Assembly (NCBI RefSeq): GCF_014694385.1
Contig: NZ_JAAOCA010000003.1
Coordinates: 124,001-188,000, forward strand
Direction: 5' to 3'
From: Pseudomonas typographi
Lineage (GTDB): Bacteria > Pseudomonadota > Gammaproteobacteria > Pseudomonadales > Pseudomonadaceae
DNA: 64,000 nucleotides
Shown piece after piece: positions 17,772 to 26,900 of the stretch. The position numbers were made by a program, and so were the translations under genes. The notes beneath the pieces are model-generated. The model had not been told where the DNA came from, ran no database searches, and saw nothing but the letters and a program-made list of their open reading frames with translations. The first letter of the stretch is position 1. Each line of letters begins with the position of its first letter.

Positions 17772-18943
17772 CGGCGCAGCCCCGCCTGTTTGAGCAGTGG
17801 CAGCACCGCCTCGCCAAAATACGCAAGGTCCGGTTCGAAGTCGTAAAAGGCCAGTTGCACCCCGTCGCAGCCTGCCTGGCGCAGGCGTAGCAGCTGCTCG
17901 ACGATGGTGTTCGGGCTGCCCACCAACTGGATATTGCCGCCCACAGCCTTCTGGTCGCGTTGGTGGCCCTTGAAGGCCAGGCTGTCGCGGGCTTGGGACG
18001 AGGCGAAAAAGTTATCCACCGCGACCCGGTCTTGGGCGGCGACGATCGCGTCGTGATATTCCCGGGCCTCGCCGTCGGTGGGTTTGCAGATCACCATCGG
18101 GTTGATCAAGGTTCGCACGCGCCGGCCATGGCCGGCAGCCGCGGCGTGAATCGCGCCGGTGTGAGCCGGCAAGGCCTGCAGCGCCGCTTCGATCTCGGCA
18201 CCGGCGGGGCTGGTGATGAACACCAGGTCCGAATGCCGCGCGGCGAATTCGACCCCGGCCGGCGAGCCGGTGGCGTTGACCAACAGTGGCCGGCCGAAAG
18301 CAGGCCGGGGGGTCACGTAGGCCTGTTCGCTGCGCCAGAACTCACCGGCCAGGTCCAGGTTCTCGTCGCTGGCCCAATAGGCCTTGAGCATGCGCACGAA
18401 CTCATCGGCCATGCGGTAGCGGGTATCGTGCTCGACTTGAGCGGTGCCGAACATCCGCGCATGGCTCTCGAGGTTGCCGGTGACCACATTCACCCCAAAG
18501 CGCCCGCCAGTGATGCTGTCGAGGGTGGCGCCGAACTTGGCCAGGTGCAGCGGGTGCCAGGGCCCGTACAGCACATGGATAGTGGAGATCAGCAGGATAC
18601 GCTCGGTGACCGCGGCCAGCGCTGCGGTGGTCACGAACGGGTCGAGGCTGTCTTCACGGTAGCGGATGCTACCGCCGTGGCCGCCCTTGGCGTTCCATTG
18701 CGCCAGGCCGAACACCAAATCCAGGCCAAGCGCCTCGGCCTGCTGGGTTAACCGGCGGTTGTAGTCGAAGTGCCAGTCGGTGCCGCGCGGCAGTTGCGAC
18801 GGGCTCCAAGCGCCGCTTTGGATGGGCAAGAACAGCCCCAGCAAAAAGGGTTGGGCTAACACCCGCGCCAGTGGGCTATGGTCGAACTCAGCCGGCCCCT
18901 GCCCCTGTGGACAGTGTTGCGACCCATTGAAATGCAATGCCAT
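17768..18943 (-). CDS. LLM-class flavin-dependent monooxygenase (SfnG/RutA-like subgroup)
   Basis: 391 residues, first gene of an eight-gene operon. The bacterial-luciferase-like barrel is evident: DWHFDYNRRLTQQAEALGLD, AVTERILLISTIHVLYGPWH, then SITGGRFGVNVVTGNLESHA, which is the flavin-phosphate-binding region of this family. The pattern is closest to the SfnG (dimethylsulfone monooxygenase) and RutA subgroup rather than to SsuD. Such enzymes need FMNH2 from a separate reductase; none is encoded nearby. Operon partners (importer, SfnB-type enzyme) suggest cleavage of a C-S bond in an imported compound. No strong ribosome site precedes the ATG at 18943, so the start is less certain. Confidence 0.85.
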   Translation of the reverse strand: MALHFNGSQHCPQGQGPAEFDHSPLARVLAQPFLLGLFLPIQSGAWSPSQLPRGTDWHFDYNRRLTQQAEALGLDLVFGLAQWNAKGGHGGSIRYREDSLDPFVTTAALAAVTERILLISTIHVLYGPWHPLHLAKFGATLDSITGGRFGVNVVTGNLESHARMFGTAQVEHDTRYRMADEFVRMLKAYWASDENLDLAGEFWRSEQAYVTPRPAFGRPLLVNATGSPAGVEFAARHSDLVFITSPAGAEIEAALQALPAHTGAIHAAAAGHGRRVRTLINPMVICKPTDGEAREYHDAIVAAQDRVAVDNFFASSQARDSLAFKGHQRDQKAVGGNIQLVGSPNTIVEQLLRLRQAGCDGVQLAFYDFEPDLAYFGEAVLPLLKQAGLRR

Positions 18944-19027
18944 GCGCGTAGGTGCCCCGCCGAAAACTACAAAAGAGGGGCGAATGCTAGAAACGGCACA
19001 GGCGTGTGGAGAAATACTCTAATCGAA

Positions 19028-19036
19028 TATCGTTAT
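19028..19036 (+). promoter_or_regulatory. TATCGTTAT motif, copy 1
   Basis: This 9-mer also lies in the regulatory regions at 51223 and 61694. Here it is 85 bases upstream of the minus-strand monooxygenase start, within ATATCGTTATGAACG. An LTTR or CysB-like site is inferred from recurrence only. Confidence 0.35.
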
Positions 19037-19137
19037 GAACGAAGCGTGAGCCCGCCACGGTCGCCCTCGAACATACAGGCTGAAGGCCCCGGCATACGGG
19101 GAATTTATAACATTTGCCCAGCCTCGGCACCTGCCCG

Positions 19138-19160
19138 TACATTACGGATCATTATATGAA
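19138..19160 (+). promoter_or_regulatory. TACATTACG-type element, copy 1
   Basis: Starts TACATTACGGATCATTAT and ends GAAA; 19 of 23 positions match the element at 51311-51333. Both copies lie in LysR/operon divergent regions of sulfur-type modules. It could be a shared operator or part of a promoter. Confidence 0.35.
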
Positions 19161-19334
19161 ACGCCTTGCCGGTAATAGGTTACGGGGCGCGCCCGGTAGG
19201 GCTTCCTAGCCCTGCGCAGCAGCACTGTCGCTCGTTCACCGTCCAGGGCATAACCATATGTTTTTCGGTGATTTTTGCCGTGCTTGCCAAGCCGTTAAGC
19301 TCTGCGCCTGTTTACCGCCGTTGAACCCTCGCCT

Positions 19335-20243
19335 ATGGATTTACGCCAGCTTCGCTATTACCTCGCCCTGACCGAGCACCGCAGCTTCGGCCGCGCTGCG
19401 CAGGCCATGGGCATCACCCAACCGGCCTTCAGCCGCAGCATCCAGAACCTGGAACAGGCGCTGGGCTGTGCGTTGGTAGACCGCAGCGACCGTAACCTGC
19501 GCCCTACCCCCCAGGGGGAAATCCTGGTTCAGCACGCCCGGCGCTTGCTGCAAGGGGTGACCGAAATGGCCAGCGAGATCGGCGGCATGAGCGCATTGGA
19601 CGCCGGCCTGGTACGGGTGGGTATCGAGGCTAACGTCGCTTTGCCCCTGTTGGCGGCGGCCATTACCCGGTTACACCAACGTTACCCCGGCCTGGAGGTG
19701 CAATGGAGCTTGATGGACAGCCAGGAAGCCGGCGCGGCGCTGGCGCGGCAAAGCGTCGACCTGCTGCTAGCCGACAGCCGCCCGTTCGAAGCCGACCCTG
19801 CGCTGCACATCCAGCCGCTGACGCCCCAGCCGGCGGTGTTCTTTTGCCGCCCGCAGCACCCGCTGCGCGCCCGCGATTTGGCTGAGGCGGCGGCACTGGT
19901 GTGCTACCCGCTGGCCAGCAGCCGGGCGCAGCCTGCGCTGCGCAAGGGCCTGGCGAGCCTGGCCGGGCGCGCGGATTACCGGGTGCATTTCGAAGGCGAG
20001 GATTTCAACACCCTGCTGGAGCTGGTGCTGGCCAGCGACGCCATCGGGGTGGCGGCAAAGCCCTTGTGCGACCTGCCGTTGGCCACGGGCAAGGTCGCCA
20101 CGCTGCGCTTTCGCGACCTGCCGCCGGCGCTGGCAGCACTGCATTACCGGGGCGGTATTATCGTGCGCGAAGGCTACCGCCTCGGCGCACCCGCCCGGGC
20201 CTTTATCGACAGCGTGGTGGCGGTGGATAAACACCCTGCTTGA
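19335..20243 (+). CDS. LysR-family transcriptional regulator
   Basis: 302 residues. The helix-turn-helix region (DLRQLRYYLALTEHRSFGRA; TQPAFSRSIQNLEQALGCAL) strongly resembles that of LysR 209, followed by a standard effector-binding domain. It is transcribed divergently from the monooxygenase/Dpp/SfnB operon across a 391-base region holding repeated motifs, the classical arrangement for a LysR gene and its target. It converges with exbD, with a hairpin between the stops. The effector is unknown; sulfur-limitation signalling is inferred from context. Confidence 0.92.
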   Translation: MDLRQLRYYLALTEHRSFGRAAQAMGITQPAFSRSIQNLEQALGCALVDRSDRNLRPTPQGEILVQHARRLLQGVTEMASEIGGMSALDAGLVRVGIEANVALPLLAAAITRLHQRYPGLEVQWSLMDSQEAGAALARQSVDLLLADSRPFEADPALHIQPLTPQPAVFFCRPQHPLRARDLAEAAALVCYPLASSRAQPALRKGLASLAGRADYRVHFEGEDFNTLLELVLASDAIGVAAKPLCDLPLATGKVATLRFRDLPPALAALHYRGGIIVREGYRLGAPARAFIDSVVAVDKHPA

Positions 20244-20266
20244 CCCTGCTGGGGCAGGCAGGTCAA
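20240..20266. terminator. terminator-like hairpin between convergent LysR and exbD
   Basis: TTGACCCTGC and GCAGGTCAA pair with one bulge around an 8-base loop. The stem overlaps the LysR stop and sits just before the exbD stop. There is no U-tract, so it may act bidirectionally and weakly. Confidence 0.35.
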
Positions 20267-20270
20267 CGGC

Positions 20271-20672
20271 TCAACGTGCGGTGATTACCGCCAGCTTGGT
20301 AATGCCGGCTTTTTCGATCGCCGCCATGGCCTTGGCCACCTGCCCGTAATTGGTGCCGTCATCGGCCTGCAACTGTACGCGCAAGTCCGGGTTCTGTGCC
20401 TTGGCCGCTTGCAAATTGCTTTGCAGCAAATCCGGGCTGATGGCGTCTTTGTTGATGAACCATTTGCCATCGCCGTCGATGCTCACCACCAGCGGCTCCT
20501 TTTGCTCGACCGGGGCCACGGCTTCGGTCTTGGGCAAATTGATCGGGATCGAATTGGTCAACAGCGGCGCGGTCACGATGAACACCACCAGCAGCACCAG
20601 CATGACATCCACCAGCGGAGTCACGTTGATCTCGCTGAGCACTTCATCGCTGTCTTGGGTCGAGAACGCCAT
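20271..20672 (-). CDS. exbD: ExbD, TonB-system proton channel subunit
   Basis: 133 residues. A short cytoplasmic N-terminus leads into one membrane helix with the essential aspartate (TPLVDVMLVLLVVFIVTAP, Asp22), then a periplasmic domain (NLPKTEAVAPVEQKEPLVVS; LRVQLQADDGTNYGQVAKAM). With ExbB it converts proton-motive force for TonB. It starts one base after the exbB stop region and is last in a tonB-exbB-exbD order. Confidence 0.93.
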   Translation of the reverse strand: MAFSTQDSDEVLSEINVTPLVDVMLVLLVVFIVTAPLLTNSIPINLPKTEAVAPVEQKEPLVVSIDGDGKWFINKDAISPDLLQSNLQAAKAQNPDLRVQLQADDGTNYGQVAKAMAAIEKAGITKLAVITAR

Positions 20673-20673
20673 A

Positions 20674-21387
20674 TCAGGACGCCTCCTTCACGGCGGTTTG
20701 GCCCTGTGCCCGGCGCGCAGCAGGGTGCGCCAGCACACGGAAGGCGCTTTTTTGCGCCAAGCTGTAGAAGTCGTGGGCGAAATCGTCGAGGTCCGCGGCC
20801 TTGAGCTTCAAGGTGCGCAGGAAATAGTTGTACACCAACACTGCGGGCACCGCGACGGCGATCCCCACGCCGGTGGCCACCAGCGCCGAGCCTATCGGGC
20901 CGGCCACCGTTTCCAGGCTGGCGGAGCCTGCGGCACTGATGCCCTTGAGCGCTTCCATGATGCCCCACACCGTGCCGAACAAGCCGATGAAGGGCGACGT
21001 GCTGCCGATACTGGCCACCACGGCCAGGCCGGTTTCCAGTGACCGGCGTTCCCGTACGATCTGTTGACGCAGGGCGCGTTCGAGCCGGTCTTGGTGGTTG
21101 ATGGCATGGGCCAGGTCGCTGGGGGTGCCCTGCTCGCCCACGGCGATGGCGGCATACCCGGCTGAGGCCACGCGTGCGGCCGCACCGGGCTGGCTGTCGG
21201 AAATCTGCGCGCCGGCTTCGAGGTTCGGCGCGGTCCAGAAACGCTTCAGAAAGCGCTTGTCTTGGCCTTTCAAGCGGCCGAACTGCGCGGCCTTGAGCAG
21301 GGCCAGGCCCCAAGTCAGCACAGAGAAGCCAACCAGCAGCCAGATGACGGCGCCTTCGACCGATTCAGTGGGGGAAACGAATGCCAT
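20674..21387 (-). CDS. exbB: ExbB, TonB-system proton channel subunit
   Basis: 237 residues of the MotA/TolQ/ExbB family: an N-terminal membrane helix (AVIWLLVGFSVLTWGLALLK), a cytoplasmic loop, and two C-terminal helices containing GSTSPFIGLFGTVWGIMEAL and GSALVATGVGIAVAVPAVLV, the most conserved part of the family. The ATG at 21387 has GAGG upstream. It forms the pentameric channel around ExbD. Unlike many Pseudomonas ExbB proteins it has no long N-terminal extension. Confidence 0.93.
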   Translation of the reverse strand: MAFVSPTESVEGAVIWLLVGFSVLTWGLALLKAAQFGRLKGQDKRFLKRFWTAPNLEAGAQISDSQPGAAARVASAGYAAIAVGEQGTPSDLAHAINHQDRLERALRQQIVRERRSLETGLAVVASIGSTSPFIGLFGTVWGIMEALKGISAAGSASLETVAGPIGSALVATGVGIAVAVPAVLVYNYFLRTLKLKAADLDDFAHDFYSLAQKSAFRVLAHPAARRAQGQTAVKEAS

Positions 21388-21411
21388 GGTGTTTTTCCTC
21401 GTTGCGCCGCA

Positions 21412-22209
21412 TTAGCGGATCTTGAAATCAATAGGTACGGTGACCCAACCATCGACTGGCTGGTTGCCTTGCTTGGCCGGTACGAAGCTCCAGCGCTTAA
21501 CGGCCGCCAATGCGGCGTCATCGAGCTGCTGCCGGCCAGCGCTTTGCTGAATCTGAATGTCCCCGGGGCGGCCGTTGGCCAATACGTGCACACGCATCAA
21601 TACCGTGCCTTCCCAGCCCCGCCGCTGCGCCAGTGCCGGGTACTCCGGTGCTGGGTTTTTCAAATAACCAGCCGTGGCCGACGGCGGCGTGACCGGTGCC
21701 GGTGCTGGTGGCGCAGGCGGTGCCGGTGGTGCTTCGGCCTTGGGCGGTGGCGTCGGCGTCTCGACCGGTTTGGCCTCTTGCTTGGGCACCGGCTTGGGTG
21801 GCGGCTTGACCACCGGTTTGGGCTTGGGTTTGGGCGGCGGCTTAGTGGCCAACTCATCCTCCACCGGGGGTGGCGGCTCGGGCGGCTGTACGGCCTGCGG
21901 CGGCGGTTCTACCACTGGTGGGGGTGGCGGCGCCGGCTGGCTGAACTCGATGGTCATCGGCGGGATTTCAGGTGGCACCACCGGCAGCGCCGGAGTCGGC
22001 CGCTGGGTGGCCCAATAAAGCACCGCGCCATGCAAAGCCACCACCAACGCACCCAGCAGCCAGCCCTCTCGGCGGCTGGTAGCCGGGCGCGTGGGGCGTT
22101 GCAGTTGCCACTGCGACAAGGCGCCCTGCCGAGGTGCCGCGACGGCGTCCACAGGCGCTACGGTACCCGGCAGCGGTACCGCGCGCGCGGCGGACTGAAG
22201 GTTCGTCAT
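21412..22209 (-). CDS. tonB: TonB energy transducer
   Basis: 265 residues from the ATG at 22209, chosen because AGGAG lies nine bases upstream; the frame extends to 22278 without a better site. A cytoplasmic leader of ~45 residues precedes one membrane helix (GWLLGALVVALHGAVLYWAT), then a long Pro/Lys/Glu-rich spacer (residues ~60-165) that spans the periplasm, and the C-terminal TonB domain (YPALAQRRGWEGTVLMRVHV; AVKRWSFVPAKQ). With ExbB/ExbD it powers outer-membrane receptors, possibly including the receptor at 4581. No Fur box was recognised upstream, so iron control is not supported. Confidence 0.93.
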   Translation of the reverse strand: MTNLQSAARAVPLPGTVAPVDAVAAPRQGALSQWQLQRPTRPATSRREGWLLGALVVALHGAVLYWATQRPTPALPVVPPEIPPMTIEFSQPAPPPPPVVEPPPQAVQPPEPPPPVEDELATKPPPKPKPKPVVKPPPKPVPKQEAKPVETPTPPPKAEAPPAPPAPPAPAPVTPPSATAGYLKNPAPEYPALAQRRGWEGTVLMRVHVLANGRPGDIQIQQSAGRQQLDDAALAAVKRWSFVPAKQGNQPVDGWVTVPIDFKIR

Positions 22210-22294
22210 TGAAAAGGACTCCTCATGAACACAGACCCAAAGCTGGCGGGCAGCGCCAACTTCACGGGCAGCGATCATGCCGCCGCAGCAATTA

Positions 22295-22307
22295 TTCCTA
22301 GAAGGAA
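22295..22307. promoter_or_regulatory. TTCCT/AGGAA palindrome upstream of tonB
   Basis: TTCCTAGAAGGAA is a 5-bp inverted repeat with a 3-base centre, about 90 bases upstream of tonB in the AT-rich stretch 22288-22357, which is where the tonB promoter is expected. It does not resemble a Fur box. Operator function is a guess. Confidence 0.25.
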
Positions 22308-22447
22308 CTTGTTTGCACTTGTAAAGATTTAAAAGTTATTAAAAAACTATAATAGAGCGCGATGCCCCCTGTTTACGGGGGTTGCAACCTACCCGCCATC
22401 CTCCGATGCGCGGCAGGCATGAGAAAAATGCCCTGCCGGCATTGGCT

Positions 22448-22996
22448 CTAGGGTGCAGGCCTTGGCGAGGTGATCGGTTTGAGCGAGCGCCAGTAACGTT
22501 GCTCGGTCAGCGTGGCGCCGCCCCGCGCCATTGGCTTGGCGGCCGCGGGCTGCGGCACGAAGCCGAGGGCCTGGCAAAACGCCTGAGCGCGCACGTTGCC
22601 TTGCACCACCCACAGCGTCGCTTCGGTGAAGCCCTGCCGCAGCAGTTTGGCCAAGGCGGTACGCAACAGGGGCGTGCCGATACCAAGGCGCCAATGCAGG
22701 GGTGACAGGTAGATAGCTTCGACCGCGCCCACCAGGATGTGGGCGTCCGGATCTTGGCTGGGCCCGGCAGCGGCCCAGCCAACCACGTCGGGGCCCCACT
22801 GCGCCACCCATATCAACCGGTCGGCGCCCAGTTGTTCACGCCAATAAGCCATACGTGCCTCGGTGTGTTGGCTTAGACCCTGCAAGTAGCCCGCCGGTAG
22901 CAGGTGCGCGTAGGCCACCTGCCAGGCGTCGATCTGTATAGCGGCGATGGCCGCGGCATCTTCGGCTTGCGCTTCGCGCACCCACACCCCACTCAT
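22448..22996 (-). CDS. GNAT-family N-acetyltransferase
   Basis: 182 residues from the ATG at 22996, with GGAGG six bases upstream; the frame runs further upstream but without coding character. Acetyl-CoA-binding motif A is visible as LSPLHWRLGIGTPLLRTALA (a variant of the R/Q-x-x-G-x-G/A loop), followed by ATLWVVQGNVRAQAFCQALG and FVPQPA, the usual C-terminal GNAT strand-helix-strand. The substrate could be an amine, an antibiotic or a protein N-terminus; nothing nearby decides. It is a single-gene unit. Confidence 0.82.
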   Translation of the reverse strand: MSGVWVREAQAEDAAAIAAIQIDAWQVAYAHLLPAGYLQGLSQHTEARMAYWREQLGADRLIWVAQWGPDVVGWAAAGPSQDPDAHILVGAVEAIYLSPLHWRLGIGTPLLRTALAKLLRQGFTEATLWVVQGNVRAQAFCQALGFVPQPAAAKPMARGGATLTEQRYWRSLKPITSPRPAP

Positions 22997-23140
22997 GTCA
23001 CCTCCACGCGCTGCGCCGCCAGGGTATACCGCGGCAGCCGGTTGAACGGGCCAACCCGCAGCGTACCGCAGCGGCGCGCGTGCAGCACCTGCGCCATGAA
23101 AAGCACCGGGCCGTGCCTGCGTAACGTTGCCTTGGCCCTT

Positions 23141-23165
23141 GTCGTTCGTCGTTCGTCGTTCGTCG
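23141..23165 (+). repeat. GTCGTTC tandem repeat, about 3.6 copies
   Basis: Three perfect copies of GTCGTTC followed by GTCG. The unit is seven bases, so slippage would shift any frame, but no gene crosses it convincingly. Confidence 0.85.
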
Positions 23166-23376
23166 CCTATCGGCGACCAGGTTTGGCGACCAGAGTTAAA
23201 AGCACAACATTGCAACGCTACCGATTGCAACGGTTTTATAAACCTCTGTGGTACGTGTTATGGCGGCTGTGCGTGGGAGACATTCGTGTTTGCCGGTCCC
23301 TTAACCCGAGCCAGCTCGCCCACCCGCGTATAACTTCCACCCTCAATCGTTTGGCAACGATGCCGTGGCAGTTTCA

Positions 23377-23388
23377 TTCGTTAACGAA
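23377..23388. promoter_or_regulatory. 12-bp perfect palindrome TTCGTTAACGAA
   Basis: A perfect dyad with no spacer, in the AT-richer gap about 540 bases before the large gene. Such symmetry fits a dimeric repressor site, but no regulator gene is adjacent. Confidence 0.3.
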
Positions 23389-23821
23389 CGGCGCCCATGA
23401 ACGACCGACTCTTCTAAAGTGCAGCCTTAACGTCAACTTCGGGGTGAGGGTGCTGTTCAGCTATAACGACATGGCCCGGCGCCTTAATGTTCAGCCTCTT
23501 TAGCCACTAGGTGTCGCTGATCGCTATGGGTGTGTAATGCCCGCTTGGTAGCGTTCACGCTGATACGGGTAGCTGCACGGGTTGCGCCGGCCTTTCATGC
23601 ACGCCTCGAACTGTTGTGGTTCTAATACGGTGAGTGGCCAGTGGTGGCCATCGGTGCCCTACACCGCCATTTTTAGAGCTTCGGCAGATGACAGTGCCGC
23701 TGTAACGGCCATATGTCCACTTTATATTCACGCCTACCCAGCGGGTAAAAGCTTGTTAAGCGTTTAATTATAACTATGTGACCAACGAGTATTTAATAAA
23801 TAGTACCTGGCATTTTTATAC

Positions 23822-23847
23822 TGCCCCGACTCTCTCTCCTCGGGGCA
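23822..23847. terminator. 8-bp stem hairpin upstream of the large gene
   Basis: TGCCCCGA and TCGGGGCA pair perfectly around a CT-rich 10-base loop. On the minus strand it is followed by GTATAAAAAT rather than a clean U-tract; on the plus strand by CATTAAAA. It could be a weak terminator isolating the gap, or a leader structure of the 23929 gene. Confidence 0.35.
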
Positions 23848-23928
23848 CATTAAAATGATCTTGCTGCCTGTTATCATTAAACGTTTGCTGGCAATAACAG
23901 AGTATCGGCCCACTCAGCGGTGGGCGTT

Positions 23929-26900
23929 ATGAGAATCTTGGGTGACACTTCCGCAATCCCACTGTCGGAACTGCCAGACGCGCCCGAATCCACAATGCCT
24001 GAGCCTGAGCCTGAGCCTGAGCCAGCTCAAGGCAACCCCGAACGCACCACCCCGGGCCGCGTAGCCGCCACGGCTAAGAACCTCGATGCCGCCGAACCCA
24101 AGCGCTCGTGGAACGCGCGCCTGCAAAGCCAATTGGCCGGCCGGCAGGTTAACCTCACCCTCGGCATACCGGGCACCGGCCGTGTGCTTAACCGGCCGCT
24201 GCGGGCCGATGCGCCGGGGCGCCTGGGCAATACCGGGGCCGAGGCAGAACACCCGCATGGCGATGGGCCGGATGCGCAACTGGCCGAAGCCGAGCAACTG
24301 CGCGAATTGGCTGACTCACTGTTGAGCAGCCTGCAGGCCCCGGACCTTTCCCTTTGGCAGCGCCCTGAGCAATCGCTGGGGCGGCGCGTCGCAACACGCC
24401 TATGGCCTTGGCTGAAACCGGCGCCATTGACCCATTTTGCCCGCTTCGGTGCTGGAGTGGGTAAAAACGCCGCGCCCGAAGCCGCCAGCCCACCGCCCAG
24501 CCCAGAAGCGATCCGTGACGCTGCCCAGGAGCTGGCCGCGCGGGTAGATGCACGCCGGCAGGCGCTGGAGGCTGCCGTGGAACAGTCAGCGCTGGCGCGC
24601 GAGCAACTGCGGCAGTTGCAACAGGGCACAGCGGTATCGCCCCCCACCACCGATGCTGGCCGCACCTTGGCGGTGGAGCACAGCCAACGGCTGGCTGCGG
24701 CCCGCGCCCGGTTGGCCCAAGCCGACCACAGCACCGCCCAAAGCAGCGGCCAATTACGCGAGTTGCTGGCCAGTACCGACCTGCACCGGCTGGCCGAGTT
24801 GAGCCAGGCCAAGGATGAGCAGGATGAGCGCAGCACGTTCACCCAGCAGCGCCTGGTGGAGCTGAAGGCGCACGGCGCGGCCCTGCTGGCGAGTATTGCC
24901 AGCCGGGGCGAGGCGATTAGCCTGGAGCTGAACGTCAAGGCCGAAGAAACCCGTACGTTGAAGGCCCTCGACCTACAACTGACCGCCGCCGAACGGCAAG
25001 CGGCCCAGGCCGATAGCGACCTTAACGACCTACACGCCCAGCTTGGGGCGACCGCGTCCGGCAGCCCGGCGGCCAACGCGCTGGCCCCCGCCATCCAACA
25101 CGCCGAGCAGCAGCGCGAACAGGCGCACCAACAGCACCAAGCGCTACTGCAGCAGCTGCAACAGGCCGACCGCCAGTTTGCCCAGCTCAATGAACAAATA
25201 GGCACGCTGTATGCCCGGCTGAACCAACAGATGCGCGCCCAGCATCGCGCACAGCGCGAGTTGGGGGTGCTCGATACGCTCGGCGAGCAGGTACGTGCGG
25301 CGGCCACCCAGCCGGCTGAGACCAATGGCCTGGCCGGCGCCGAACGCGCCGACAAAGCCGCGCTGAAACAGCTGCGTGAGCGCTTCCTACTGCACCAACG
25401 CGAGGTCGGCAATGCCTTTGGTGCGCAGACGAGTACGCCGTTGCGCGCCGCACTGAAAACCCTCAGCGATCGCCTGGCCGGCCCGACGCCGGCCTCGCCC
25501 ATGCCCGCCCATTTAGTGCAAGAGATCATCACCAGCGCCTTGGCTGATGTGACTGGCCAAGACAGCGAGCGCGCCGCGCGCCTGCTGGCCGCCCTCAACG
25601 AACAGCCGGTGACGCATTGGATCAACCTTGCCGTTACCGTGCGCAAGCCTGGCGCGACCGAAGCAAGCGCCCTCCAGCGCGATATCATTGCCCTCAACCG
25701 TAAGCTGGCCGGCCTGCCGCGCGGTACGGAGCTATTGCAATTACTCAGCCGTGACGGGGAAGCACCGCTGGATTCGGCTCAAGGGCAGGCGCTGCGGGTG
25801 CTGTGGAATGCCGATGAAGCGCAGCAGTTGGAATCGAGCCACTCGGTACGGGGGTGGCTGCAACAGGCCAAGCAGGTGGCGGCCGCCACGCTGGGTGAAC
25901 AGGCGCTTGAGTTCGACGATGTCGACCACGGCGCTTACGCCGCGGTGCGCAACGGTTACCTGAGCAACGCGCCGGGCAGCCCCTATGCCCAACATGACCA
26001 GCGGATGAAAAAAGCCACCGTGGAGTGGGTGATGCGTGCACTGGCGGCGAAGGCCCCGCCGCCTGCCAGCGCCGGGCCCCTGCCCGAAGCCGGCCTATGG
26101 CGTAAGGCCGTGCCGACGCTGGGGAAGACGCCCTTCGGTAGCCGCGGTTTGCAGCGCGCCTATGCGGTCGGCGAAAGCATGGGGCTGGACTCACCTCGGC
26201 GCCAGGTTGACCAGGCGGTTGCCGAGCGCCTGCAGGTACTGCAGCAAACGCTGCAGGCCTGCCACGACTGCCCCACGGCAAATGCCGAACGGGCCCGCGC
26301 CGCTGACGCCGCGCAAGCGCTGGTCGATCACCTGGCGGCGTTGCAAAAAGGCGGCGCCCACCTCGCCGACGTGCGGCTGCAGGCAGGTGACGCCAAGGCG
26401 CTGCGCAAGCGGCTCGGCGCACAGGCCATGGCCCGCCACCTGGCCTACCGCAACCAGGCCGCCGCCCGTGGCGAGAAGGTGGGGCACAACACCTTACGCA
26501 AAGCGCCGCCGGTCGAACTGCCCCGGCTCTATACCGACATGGTCGAAGGCCGGCTGTGCGCTTACGAGGCACTCAACCGCGTAGAGGAACAGCTGCGCGC
26601 CTCGCTTCCCGCGCAGCATCGGCCAAAGGTACTGGATGCGCCGCTGAGCAATGACCTGGCCGCCGCCATCAAGCTGCTGAAAACCCGCCACCTGAGCGAG
26701 AAAAGCGACATCGTGACCTTCTTCAAGCCATTCATTCTCGACAGCCGTTTGCGCGACCGTGTGCGCTTGGGCGGCGGCGGTAGCGTGGGTGGCGGCATTC
26801 CGGGGCTGCCCTACGGGCTGATAGCACCGATCGTTTCGCCGATTTTTTCCGCGGAAATCTCCCGTACCGACGAAGCCTATGCCCAGTTGTTCATGCCTGT

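Larger units (their letters stand above)
18944..19334. other. divergent regulatory region, monooxygenase operon / LysR
   Basis: 391 bases with no gene. It is rich in candidate control sites: TATCGTTAT at 19028-19036, TACATTACG..CATTAT at 19138-19160 (also found upstream of LysR 51350), a GGGCT/AGCCC hairpin near 19199-19212, and GGGCATAACCATATG at 19247-19261, whose complement carries GGTTATGCC. Both divergent units probably read out from here, with the product of the 19335 LysR gene a likely regulator of the monooxygenase operon. Confidence 0.5.
22997..23928. other. long AT-richer intergenic region
   Basis: About 930 bases without a convincing gene; the reading frames here have poor codon character. 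From about 23200 the base composition is visibly more AT-rich than the flanks. It contains a 7-bp tandem repeat (23141), a 12-bp palindrome (23377) and an 8-bp-stem hairpin (23822), each listed separately. No GGAACC-type hrp box was found. The composition suggests acquired DNA around the large 23929 gene, or an unannotated small RNA region. Confidence 0.5.

Noticed and set aside
22210..22360. Fur box upstream of tonB
   Set aside because: The AT-rich region has no adequate match to the GATAATGATAATCATTATC pattern; the TTCCTAGAAGGAA dyad is different.
22904..23503. Plus-strand open frame across the intergenic gap
   Set aside because: It begins antisense to the acetyltransferase gene, has no good ribosome site and no family features.
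23200..23928. hrp-box promoter for a type III effector
   Set aside because: I looked for GGAACC followed by CCAC at 15-16 bases and found neither half, so effector status of the large protein rests on architecture only.
24027..25697. 556-residue minus-strand open frame
   Set aside because: It opposes the large coiled-coil gene; its Ser/Ala/Arg/Cys-rich sequence mirrors the Ala/Gln/Leu codons of the real gene.
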